A stretch of 64,000 nt of DNA, from the IMG/VR virus record IMGVR_UViG_3300013101_002049, positions 1 to 64,000 of that record, one strand, 5' to 3'. How positions within the stretch are numbered: position 1 is the stretch's first letter; the number at the start of each line of letters is the position of its first letter. The DNA is from a virus. Positions 1 through 7,262 of the stretch are shown here, piece after piece. Both the position numbers and the translations under genes were made by a program. The notes under the pieces are model-generated. The model was not told the origin of the DNA and did not search any database. It saw only the letters and a program-made list of their open reading frames with translations.

Positions 1-337
1 ACAGACGCTATGCACGAATTTGATGCATGTTCTAACGGAACTAACAATCGAGGTGTATTTGGTGGAGGAGCTGGCAGCCCTGGTGTCGCATCAAATATAA
101 TGGATTATGTTACCATTTCATCTGTTGGAAACGCATCAGATTTCGGCGATTTAATAACAGCAAGATTTGGTTTAGCGGCAACATCAAACGGTTAATAGCG
201 GCGTGTTTGGAGGTGGTTATTCTGATGCTATTACTAATTTAATAGATTATATAACCATTTCTAATACTGGAAATGCTAGTGATTTTGGCGATCTAACAAT
301 GGGTAGGCAAAGACCCACTGCATGTTCCGATGCATAA
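1..337 (+). pseudogene. 3' end of a DFGDLT-repeat fibre-like protein, frameshifted
   Basis: The reading frame enters from outside the window (TDAMHEFDAC) and stops at a TAA at 193-195. Reading on one base later (from 194) continues the same repeat to a TAA at 335-337. Two copies of one repeat are visible, each with GVFGGG, then an N-x-x-DY-[VI]-TIS stretch, then GNASDFGDL. Such repeats occur in phage fibre or surface proteins, and I infer an appendage role. Frame 1 ends in AATSNG and frame 2 resumes at NSGVFGGG, so one extra T near 192-193 breaks the gene. This could be a genuine mutation, a sequencing error or, less likely, programmed slippage. Without the upstream part, length and domain order are unknown. 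Confidence 0.6.
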
Positions 338-443
338 TTTTAAGTTAAATTATAGTTATAGATAATATTATTGATATTAAGTTTAATAATTAACTAACCA
401 GTCTATAATTAGAGGAATACTTTTATATGGGGAGGATTGTGTT

Positions 444-1514
444 GTGTCTACTAATAAACCTATAAAATTAGAAGCAGAAATTCAAATATTAGAGGAAACT
501 GAAGAGCTGAGAAAAGAAGTCGCTGCTATGGTGGAGTTTCCGAAAAATAAAACCCCTGACATGTTGTTTTTTTCTGGGTGTTTTGTGTCTTCTGGTGAAA
601 ATTTGAATCATGCTTATTTCATGCCATCAGAGATGGTAAAGGCCCATTCTAGTATTGTGAATAAACCATTGGATATAGAACATGCTGAGGAAGAAATTGT
701 TGGTCATATTTATTCTAGCGCTTTTGTGGATCATAGTGGAAAAGCATTAGATATTAGTGAATTATCTGGTATGGATGAAGAAACTTTGGATAAAATGGAT
801 ATCGACGTAATGATTGGTGGTATAGTCTATAAAAGTCGTTTTCCAGAATTAGCCGAAGATGTTCAGAAGGGCAAATGGAAATTATCTATGGAGACTTATT
901 TTCAAAATTATGATGTTAAAGTAGGTGATTTAATTTTGTCTAAAAAAGAAGCGGAAGCCATGGGTTTGGCTTCATCTGATGTTCTAGGTAAGGCAGCTAG
1001 AATAGTTAAAAAAGGAGCCGCAATAGCTTCTGGAGAAATAGCAAGGGTGTTAAGAGATTTAATGTTTTCTGGATGTGGTTTAGTAAAACAACCTGCTAAT
1101 CCAAGGTCTTTAATATTTGAAACTGCTAAAAAACATGAAGAAGAAGGTACTATTGTTGTGGAATTAGATGAAGAAGAAAAAAAGGTACCTAAAGGAAAAG
1201 AAAAATCTGATATTGATACAGTGGATATTAGAAGACAAACAAGTGTGGGTATTTGTGTGAGTTATAAAAAGTATATTTATGCTAGTGAACCGCCTGGACC
1301 TGACACTGAAATTTTACATGAAAATTGGTGTACATTATTTGATGCTGAATGCACTTCTTTCGGTCATGATGTAACAGATCCTAATTGTTTACGTCGTAAA
1401 GCTGAAAGAAAAGCTGCGGAATATACCAAAGCTAGAATGCAAGAAGTTGAAGAAAACAACAATCGAGGCAAATTGTTGTTAGAATTAAAACAGTTATTAC
1501 AAAAAATTTCATAA
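444..1514 (+). CDS. Prohead (capsid maturation) protease
   Basis: Probably the serine protease that trims scaffold and capsid proteins during head maturation. I chose the GTG start because a GGGGAGG site lies 8 bases upstream. The core has the herpesvirus-assemblin-like prohead protease pattern: KPLDIEH (His80), a following VGHIYSSAF strand, and KLSMETYF with candidate nucleophile Ser148. It ends in the common segment GCGLVKQPANPRSL near residues 211-224. The position before scaffold and capsid genes fits. Unusual is a C-terminal extension from about residue 260 with a cysteine/histidine cluster (WCTLFDAEC, FGHD, DPNC) and a basic helical tail, which may bind a metal or act as a scaffold tether. 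The family call is good; the catalytic assignment comes from motif position only. Confidence 0.75.
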   Translation: MSTNKPIKLEAEIQILEETEELRKEVAAMVEFPKNKTPDMLFFSGCFVSSGENLNHAYFMPSEMVKAHSSIVNKPLDIEHAEEEIVGHIYSSAFVDHSGKALDISELSGMDEETLDKMDIDVMIGGIVYKSRFPELAEDVQKGKWKLSMETYFQNYDVKVGDLILSKKEAEAMGLASSDVLGKAARIVKKGAAIASGEIARVLRDLMFSGCGLVKQPANPRSLIFETAKKHEEEGTIVVELDEEEKKVPKGKEKSDIDTVDIRRQTSVGICVSYKKYIYASEPPGPDTEILHENWCTLFDAECTSFGHDVTDPNCLRRKAERKAAEYTKARMQEVEENNNRGKLLLELKQLLQKIS

Positions 1515-1528
1515 GGAGGTAATCGCTC

Positions 1529-1972
1529 ATGCCACAAGCAAAATTAACCGGACGTAGCATACCCAAGGTTGTTAGAGTTAATGCTGATGATGATAAGGCA
1601 TGTTTGTACAAAAACTTGGGTAATGGTCGTAGAATTCCATTTATTTGGGGTGATACGGTAACGTTGGCATCTGGTACTACCGAAGTGGTAGTAGCTAGCG
1701 GTGTTAGTTTTAATGACTTTACCCCCGAGACTGGTATAATCCAGGTTACTCCAGTATTTACAGTAACAAGTGGTGTTTCATATGATACTACTGTTCTCGG
1801 TAAAGTTTATGTTGAGAAAGATGTTACTAATAAGACACTTAAATTGAAGTCAACTGTAGCTGCTGGTCAAGATACTGATTTTGATGTCACTGTGTTTTTA
1901 GGTGATGAGGCTACATTTACTTCTAGCTCTTCAAACCAGATTTGGAAACGAAGAGATTCAAGTTCTATGTAA
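1529..1972 (+). CDS. Small beta-rich head protein, possible decoration protein
   Basis: 147 residues preceded by AAGGAGG. It is rich in Val, Thr and Ser and looks like an all-beta protein, with no transmembrane segment or enzyme motif. It lies between the prohead protease and the scaffold gene, a place where phages often encode head decoration or stabilisation proteins. The C-terminus is serine-rich and basic (WKRRDSSSM). I recognise no specific family, so the role is inferred from position and composition. Confidence 0.45.
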   Translation: MPQAKLTGRSIPKVVRVNADDDKACLYKNLGNGRRIPFIWGDTVTLASGTTEVVVASGVSFNDFTPETGIIQVTPVFTVTSGVSYDTTVLGKVYVEKDVTNKTLKLKSTVAAGQDTDFDVTVFLGDEATFTSSSSNQIWKRRDSSSM

Positions 1973-2093
1973 TAAACAAGATTTAAGGATATAGGGCAAG
2001 GTTTATAAGTAAATTTGGATGATTTTTAAATAACATGAGGTTGGTTTGACATTTGGCAAATTTACGAAAATTTTATAAGGAGGTTTATTTTCT

Positions 2094-2963
2094 ATGAATG
2101 ATCAACTAGTTACTAATGTCGAATCTATTGTTGATGAAATCTTCAAGAAAAAAGAGGAAGCAGAGATGAAGAAAGAGACTGAGGCAGCACTGAATAACGC
2201 TGCCGCTACTATTACGGAGCTTAATGCATCCTTAGAGGCAAAGGATAATGAGCATAAAGCCGAGGTTGAAAGTCTTCAGGAATCCATTACTTCTCTTGAA
2301 ACCCAACTAAATGAAGTTGCGGAAGCCAAAAAGGCGCTTGAAGATGAAAAAGCAAGTTTCGATGAAGAAAAAGAAAAGTTGACTAAGCGAGCTGAATCTG
2401 CTGAAGAAGAATTGGATAATATGAAGAAAGACCAGTTGGCTGCTGAAAGAATGGAAGATCTTAAAACAGCTGGTGTTGCTTCTACCGACGAGGAAGCTCA
2501 GCGTGATAAAGTCAGAGAAATGACTGATGAAGATTTTGCTTCTTATAAAGAAGAATTGGTTTCTGTTAGATCTTATGTCATTAAAGAACTTGAGGATGCT
2601 GGGAACAGCACCGATGGTTCTGAAGAGGCTAAGAAAGAGGAAGCCAGAAAGAAAGAAGAAGCGGAACAGAAAAAAGAATTATTGGCAACAAGGCTTGAAG
2701 AATTAAAGGAAGCCGGTGCAGAAATTACTGATGAAGAGGAAATTGCTAAGATTCAGGATATGACAGATGAAGATTTTGCGTCATATAAAGATGAAGCAGT
2801 TGCTGCTCTGAGTTCTAGTGATGATGATAGCATTGATCCAATGAAAGCTGTTGCCGCTGCTCTTAACATGGAGTTTGAACCAGCTAAAGATGTATTGGCT
2901 AAGTATCGTGAACTTGGTGCTCAGATGGCTGAAAATATTAAGAGTAAACAAGAGAGACAGTAA
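2094..2963 (+). CDS. Capsid scaffolding protein
   Basis: 289 residues, strongly charged (Glu/Lys/Asp) and almost entirely predicted coiled coil from about residue 10 to 200, directly upstream of head and capsid genes. That is the usual profile and place of an internal scaffold that is removed by the prohead protease. It contains an internal duplication: residues about 120-160 and 198-237 both read L-K-x-AG-x-x-x-TDEE followed by MTDEDFASYK. The C-terminal 45 residues (DPMKAVAAALNMEF onward) are less charged and may contact the capsid shell, as scaffold C-termini do. A good AAGGAGG site precedes the ATG. The family has little sequence conservation, so the call rests on composition and context. 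Confidence 0.75.
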   Translation: MNDQLVTNVESIVDEIFKKKEEAEMKKETEAALNNAAATITELNASLEAKDNEHKAEVESLQESITSLETQLNEVAEAKKALEDEKASFDEEKEKLTKRAESAEEELDNMKKDQLAAERMEDLKTAGVASTDEEAQRDKVREMTDEDFASYKEELVSVRSYVIKELEDAGNSTDGSEEAKKEEARKKEEAEQKKELLATRLEELKEAGAEITDEEEIAKIQDMTDEDFASYKDEAVAALSSSDDDSIDPMKAVAAALNMEFEPAKDVLAKYRELGAQMAENIKSKQERQ

Positions 2964-3009
2964 ATTTGAAGTCTTTTTTGCAAATTATATATAAGGAGGA
3001 ATGGTAATT

Positions 3010-3615
3010 ATGTTTATTCCCAGACATCCTGTAGTGGAGAATCAATTTTGTCAATTTAATGAGACAAGCACGTCTACTGGTGTAGGTGCTGTACTCGCAT
3101 ACGCCGGTGCCGTGTGTTATCTTGTTAATGCCGCGGCAAATCAGGACGCCATTGTTGACCTTTATACTGCTGGTGATACTTATACTTCTCCTGAGAATTC
3201 ACCTTTTGGATTCTTAATGCAGAAAGTTAAGACTGGGTATCATCAAGTACACCCATCCGGTTTTTATATGCCTGGAGATTTAGGATCTTCAGATGTTGTT
3301 GCACAGCCTAAGTATAATGCAAGTGGTCAAATTAGTGGTACTAAGTTTGCTCCTGTTGGTGTGGCACATTTAGGTATTTGGGATACAGTTCACTACACTG
3401 TTGCTACTAAGGGTACAGACGCTATGAAACCTGGTGATCATCTTTACATTGATAAAACCGGTGGGTACTGTAAAGTAAGTAATAGTAGTGCTAATCAGCC
3501 AGATGGTGTTAGTACATCTGTTGCTAGAGTAGTTAAGGGTGCTAGTGCAGCACAGGTCGAGGCTAATATCGACAATACTACTTTGTATCCTATTAGAATT
3601 AAACTTCTAGTGTAA
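3010..3615 (+). CDS. Head structural protein between scaffold and capsid genes
   Basis: Start placed at ATG 3010 (MFIPRHPVV) because AAGGAGGA ends at 3000, which leaves no spacing for the ATG at 3001. 201 residues, mostly beta, rich in Gly/Ala/Thr. The segment MKPGDHLYIDKTGGYCKVS near residues 140-160 resembles the 'G-D-x-L-Y-x-x-x-x-G' turn common in phage capsid decoration and fibre beta-domains. It lies immediately before the major capsid gene and is probably a head decoration or accessory shell protein. No enzyme motif is visible. Confidence 0.5.
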   Translation: MFIPRHPVVENQFCQFNETSTSTGVGAVLAYAGAVCYLVNAAANQDAIVDLYTAGDTYTSPENSPFGFLMQKVKTGYHQVHPSGFYMPGDLGSSDVVAQPKYNASGQISGTKFAPVGVAHLGIWDTVHYTVATKGTDAMKPGDHLYIDKTGGYCKVSNSSANQPDGVSTSVARVVKGASAAQVEANIDNTTLYPIRIKLLV

Positions 3616-3695
3616 TTTAGATTAAATATAAAAAGTTGAATTATGGATCAATGCGTTTATCGCATCCAAAACTCTTGAAGGAGGAAATAGCTATT

Positions 3696-4766
3696 ATGGA
3701 TAGAAAGGAAATGCAAAAACTTTTTAAGGCAACGGCTGCTATTAACACTCCGGAAGGTATGGCTGCATATAAGGCGTTTGCTGCAGCCCTTACTACACCT
3801 ATCCTTCAAGCGGTTGAGCGCGAATCCATCATGAGACAGCTGTTTGCTGTTGAAAGACTCGGCCCTGGTGCCCAGGCAGTTTACCCAGTAGCGGAAGATT
3901 TTGAAATCCCAGTGTGGATTCTGCCAGGTCTCGGTTATGTCGCTCAGAACTTCATTGAAGGTATCGGAGAAGAGGTATACGTTCCGACGTTTAACGTTGA
4001 TGCATCTGGTGATTGGAAGATTACTTATGCAAGGGATTCGAGAATTGATATACCTCAACGTGCCGCTGAGAAAGCCGCTAAAGCTATCGCTGATTATGAA
4101 GAAGAATGTGGATGGCGTGTGATTCTTCCCGCCGCTACATCTGCGTTTTCTGGTAAAGGACTGTTAGGATCACGTCCCGCGCCTATTTACGAGATCAATC
4201 CTGCATCTACTGGTGCTGGATATCTGTCAAAAGAATTGATCAATAGAATGATTGTTGGTTTTAAGAGAGTAGGAAGAACACTTACAGACCTGTACGTATC
4301 TCCTGAAGATGCTGCTGATATTCGTGAATGGACTGATACAGATATTGACCCAGTGACCCGAAGAGAAATTTTTCAGGCTGCTGGTATGGGAAGTATCTGG
4401 AATGTAACATTGCATGAAATTCAGCATCTTGGTGCAACTGGTCTTTATAATATTAATGGCAACTCTTCAGAATATGGTAAATTTATTGCTGACGCTGGTG
4501 ATGTATATAATGCATATACCTTAGATAATGCAAATGTTACTAATGCTGATGGTACTATTGCTACATTAGGTGAAACTCAGATAGTTGGTTTTGATCTTAG
4601 TGTTAATGACTCTCTTGTAATGCCTATTCGAAAAGAATATGATGCTTATGATGATCCTACATTGCTTCGTGTTCAGAAACAAGGTTTCTTCGGATGGGAA
4701 GAAATTGGATTCGCATGTCTTGATCCGAGAATGCTGGCTATTGGTGTGATTGATAGATCACTTTAA
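3696..4766 (+). CDS. Major capsid protein, HK97-like fold
   Basis: Forms the icosahedral shell. Start taken at ATG 3696 (MDRKEMQKLF), 8 bases after GGAGG; the in-frame ATG 20 codons upstream has no such site. 356 residues. It has the usual HK97-fold landmarks: an N-terminal helical arm, a beta E-loop region (PVAEDFEIPVWILPG), a spine-helix segment RIDIPQRAAEKAAKAIADYEE followed by GW, and a C-terminal region ending in QKQGFFGWEEIGFACLDPR, typical of capsid proteins that finish on P- and A-domain strands. Codon use is somewhat more C-rich than that of its neighbours, as expected for a very highly expressed gene. It is followed at once by a strong hairpin. Confidence 0.88.
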   Translation: MDRKEMQKLFKATAAINTPEGMAAYKAFAAALTTPILQAVERESIMRQLFAVERLGPGAQAVYPVAEDFEIPVWILPGLGYVAQNFIEGIGEEVYVPTFNVDASGDWKITYARDSRIDIPQRAAEKAAKAIADYEEECGWRVILPAATSAFSGKGLLGSRPAPIYEINPASTGAGYLSKELINRMIVGFKRVGRTLTDLYVSPEDAADIREWTDTDIDPVTRREIFQAAGMGSIWNVTLHEIQHLGATGLYNINGNSSEYGKFIADAGDVYNAYTLDNANVTNADGTIATLGETQIVGFDLSVNDSLVMPIRKEYDAYDDPTLLRVQKQGFFGWEEIGFACLDPRMLAIGVIDRSL

Positions 4767-4821
4767 TATCGTATAAATATACAGTGTCCTGTACTTTATT
4801 GTACAGGGCACTGATACGATA
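4767..4821 (+). terminator. Nested hairpin after the capsid gene, probable terminator
   Basis: An inner stem pairs 4782-4794 with 4801-4813 (13 pairs including one G-U) around the loop TTTATT. An outer stem pairs TATCGTAT (4767-4774) with ATACGATA (4814-4821). It begins right after the capsid stop codon. No long U-run follows, so it may instead be a 3' stabiliser or processing site that sets capsid mRNA apart from downstream genes. Confidence 0.6.
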
Positions 4822-4831
4822 GGATAAAGAT

Positions 4832-5188
4832 ATGTTGTTTTTTATATTAATACTTTTAGTAATAAATATAGAAGCAGTGACTAATATATTAAGTAAATCT
4901 GACCTCTTTAAACCTGTTAGAAAATTTTTATTTAACCGGTCTAATAATAGAGGCGCGAGATTTTTGCATGATCTATTAGATTGCTCGTATTGTACTTCGA
5001 TATGGGTTAGTTTGGTTTATGTTACTATATTTTATATAGTAGAGATATACGTATTATCGTCTGCGTTTATGTTTGTGATGTTAGTAATAGCTTTACATAG
5101 AATTTCAAATTTGTTACATCATATTATTGATCGAGTTGATAAGAACTCTGGATATGATATGATATTGGACAAGGAAAACGATATATAA
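4832..5188 (+). CDS. DUF1360-like small membrane protein
   Basis: 118 residues with hydrophobic segments at about 2-16, 57-72 and 75-90, so probably an integral membrane protein. The key signature is LLDCSYCTSIWVS with Cys51 and Cys54 at the start of the second hydrophobic segment; this C-x-x-C-[TS]-x-[FW] pattern marks the DUF1360 family, found in phages and Bacillus-type bacteria and of unknown function. The C-terminus is hydrophilic. The ribosome binding site is weak (AGGATA). A membrane protein in the head module is unexpected: it could act in infection, exclusion or assembly, but nothing here decides which. Confidence 0.65.
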   Translation: MLFFILILLVINIEAVTNILSKSDLFKPVRKFLFNRSNNRGARFLHDLLDCSYCTSIWVSLVYVTIFYIVEIYVLSSAFMFVMLVIALHRISNLLHHIIDRVDKNSGYDMILDKENDI

Positions 5189-5211
5189 GTTTTAAAAAGG
5201 AGGAAAAGGTT

Positions 5212-5691
5212 ATGGAAGGATATATTAAAAACAATTCTCCTACATGGAGACATGCTTTAAAAAGGTCTGTGGGACCCGGAGAAAAAATTTCTTTGGATGA
5301 TCTTTACGAACAATATGGTATTAAGCATGATATTGAAGAAGGTGATCAGTTTGTAAATTGGCTTCGTCAGGTAAAGTTACGTAATACAGATATTTGGGAA
5401 ATAAAGTATAAAGAATCTAAAAGCAAAAAAGAAAAGAAAATCGAATCTAGCGTAGAAGCTAAAAAGCCGTTGACGAAATCTACACAATTGGCTCCGTTTG
5501 TTAAAATCGAAGATAACCCTGAAGAATTAGCACAGCTGTCCGTTAGACAAGCTCGTGATATTATTCCCAAATCTACAGATCAAAAAATGTTAAAATACGC
5601 ATTAAATATGGCAAGTCAATTATCCAACAAAGATACTTTATGTAGAATGTTGAGAAAAAGAATACAAGAACTGGAACTTAGTAGGAGGTAA
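5212..5691 (+). CDS. Conserved phage protein of unknown function
   Basis: 159 residues after a strong AAAGGAGG. The N-terminal part (residues 1-65) is compact: TWRHALKRSVGPGEKISLDD, then LYEQYGIKH and FVNWLRQVKLRNTDIWEI. A lysine-rich linker (about 66-90) leads to a C-terminal helical domain (VRQARDIIPKSTDQKMLKYA to LELSRR). I have the impression that the N-terminal GPG-x-x-I-x-L-x-x-LY-x-x-YG pattern recurs in phage head modules, but I cannot name the family. The location after the capsid gene suggests a structural or assembly role. Confidence 0.5.
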   Translation: MEGYIKNNSPTWRHALKRSVGPGEKISLDDLYEQYGIKHDIEEGDQFVNWLRQVKLRNTDIWEIKYKESKSKKEKKIESSVEAKKPLTKSTQLAPFVKIEDNPEELAQLSVRQARDIIPKSTDQKMLKYALNMASQLSNKDTLCRMLRKRIQELELSRR

Positions 5692-5694
5692 TAA

Positions 5695-5961
5695 ATGAAT
5701 AGTTATATGCAGGGTTATGAGAGAAATACCCCATCTCCTAAGTTCTATAGCACTGTTGTAGGCCATGAGGGGTATAATCCCACTATAACTAACTATTACA
5801 TTACTGTTAGTGGTGGGGATGATAAATTAGTTAGAGTAGAAGAGGTGTTTAGAGGAAAAATGTTTGCTCGGACTATCTCTGGATCTAATTATGCGCAGCA
5901 ATGGCCTAATTATTCTTATTCTGTGACTTATGACGCTTGGGAAGAAACAACTGTATCTTAA
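5695..5961 (+). CDS. Small hypothetical structural protein
   Basis: 88 residues, ATG 3 bases after the preceding stop, with AGGAGG reaching into the previous gene, so translation is probably coupled. Tyr-, Ser- and Thr-rich and apparently all beta (NYYITVSGGDDKLVRVEEVF). No family recognised. It is likely a virion component, judging only from its neighbours. Confidence 0.45.
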   Translation: MNSYMQGYERNTPSPKFYSTVVGHEGYNPTITNYYITVSGGDDKLVRVEEVFRGKMFARTISGSNYAQQWPNYSYSVTYDAWEETTVS

Positions 5962-5992
5962 ATATAATTAGGATAAGAGAGGCAAATTACTG

Positions 5993-6913
5993 ATGATACG
6001 TCTGACTATAAGAGTTACGGATATAGAAAATGTAATGTTGTTGTATTCTTATATCAGAATATATCGGTCTGATGCGAGGGATGGGACTTATTCTCATTTA
6101 GCTTTTGTGCCTCTTGTACCAGGCCAATCGGAATATATTTATGATGATATTACAGGTACGCCTGATTATTGGTATAAGTCTTCATATTATAGAGATGAAA
6201 GCATGGAAAGTGCTTTATCTGATCCGGCTCAAGGTACAGCGCCTACTTTATACACAGGTGCAACTTATCCTAATGAGATTGATTTTGATACAGACCAATC
6301 AACTATAATAAGAAAAATAAGAAGATATATTGGAGATTTTAAAGGATTGTCTAGAATATATCTTGAAGATGGTGAAGATAGAAGTTGTAATTATATATCA
6401 GAGGATAACAAAACTTTAGAACTGGATGAAAAGGGATGGCCAGTTTATATTTCACTTCATTCATTGAGTAGTGATACGACAATAGAAAAAACTGATCTAA
6501 ATGATCCTGTAGTTCAAGGTTATAAATATCTTACATTCAGTGGTACTTTAATGAGTGGTACCCAGTGTGTGTATGATATTATAAATGTTTGGTATTATAC
6601 ATTTAAATATTCTGATAGAGAAGTTTATGAAGCTTATGGCGATGCTATGATACCGCCTAATGTACCTACAGATAGTGTTACGCAAGACCATTTGATTTTG
6701 CAGGCTTCGATTGATTTATTGGAAAACATGACTTCTGAAGATATGACTGAAGATGGAGCTACAATCAGAGATGATCAAAGTTTGTACGACCCATCTCCTG
6801 GTTTAAGGGAACGGGATAAGACAATCGGACGTCTTAAAGATATTTTGGACGCTTTGATTGATGAGTCTATTAAAAATGCGATAATAGCTCAAACAGGTGT
6901 ATTAATAGATTAA
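5993..6913 (+). CDS. Putative head-tail connector with N-terminal fibronectin-III-like domain
   Basis: 306 residues. Residues about 1-80 look like a fibronectin type III or similar Ig-like sandwich (YSYIRIYRSDARDGTYSHLA, then YIYDDI and YWYKSSYYRDES). From about residue 100 the sequence changes to IIRKIRRYIGDF and a connector-like body, ending in a helical segment (LILQASIDLLENM to IKNAIIAQTG). The R-x-Y-I-G-D start followed by beta structure and C-terminal helices resembles phage adaptor/connector proteins, but the match is loose. It sits between head and appendage genes. An alternative is a structural protein with no connector role. Confidence 0.4.
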   Translation: MIRLTIRVTDIENVMLLYSYIRIYRSDARDGTYSHLAFVPLVPGQSEYIYDDITGTPDYWYKSSYYRDESMESALSDPAQGTAPTLYTGATYPNEIDFDTDQSTIIRKIRRYIGDFKGLSRIYLEDGEDRSCNYISEDNKTLELDEKGWPVYISLHSLSSDTTIEKTDLNDPVVQGYKYLTFSGTLMSGTQCVYDIINVWYYTFKYSDREVYEAYGDAMIPPNVPTDSVTQDHLILQASIDLLENMTSEDMTEDGATIRDDQSLYDPSPGLRERDKTIGRLKDILDALIDESIKNAIIAQTGVLID

Positions 6914-6931
6914 TGTGAGGTAGGAAAAACT

Positions 6932-7213
6932 ATGGCTGTAATATTAACTAGACGACGTAGTGGTGGTGGTTCTGGATCTTACGTAAATTTATTAATAGTT
7001 AATGAAGCTGCTGTAGGTTCTAAAAATAACTTAAATCGTATTTTTCAAACCGCTTATAACTATGTAGCTGGGACATTATCAGTTTATTATAATGGGCAGA
7101 GATTAACTAAAGACAATGATTATATGGAGCAGGATTCTAACGCATTTAGATTAGTTTATGTTAAGCCTTATAGCGATGATAATTTAGTTGTAGATTATCA
7201 AATACCTAATTAA
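6932..7213 (+). CDS. Small fibre-tip-like beta domain protein
   Basis: 93 residues, with a basic Gly-rich N-terminus (RRRSGGGSGS) and a C-terminal half LSVYYNGQRLTKDNDYMEQD, then FRLVYVKPYSDDNLVVDYQI. The C-terminal half is the common phage-fibre beta module 'V-Y-x-N-G-Q-x-L ... D-Y ... D-x-[IL]-x-x-x-Y'. The last ~70 residues of the proteins encoded at 7263-8591 and 8619-10028 have the same layout, so this gene looks like a free-standing copy of that module. Likely an appendage subunit. Confidence 0.5.
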   Translation: MAVILTRRRSGGGSGSYVNLLIVNEAAVGSKNNLNRIFQTAYNYVAGTLSVYYNGQRLTKDNDYMEQDSNAFRLVYVKPYSDDNLVVDYQIPN

Positions 7214-7262
7214 TACTTAATATTTAAGCGAGCCAAAATTCAAATAGGAGGAAGCATACAAA

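Noticed and set aside
404-409. TATAAT, possible -10 element upstream of the prohead protease gene
   Set aside because: The best -35-like TTGATA lies 27 bases away, and such strings are common by chance in this AT-rich sequence.
2046-2051. Perfect TTGACA, possible -35 promoter element before the scaffold gene
   Set aside because: The nearest -10-like sequence is about 20 bases away and would put the transcript start within the ribosome binding site.
3636-3695. Upstream ATG extending the capsid protein by 20 residues
   Set aside because: No ribosome binding site before it, whereas GGAGG sits properly before the ATG at 3696.
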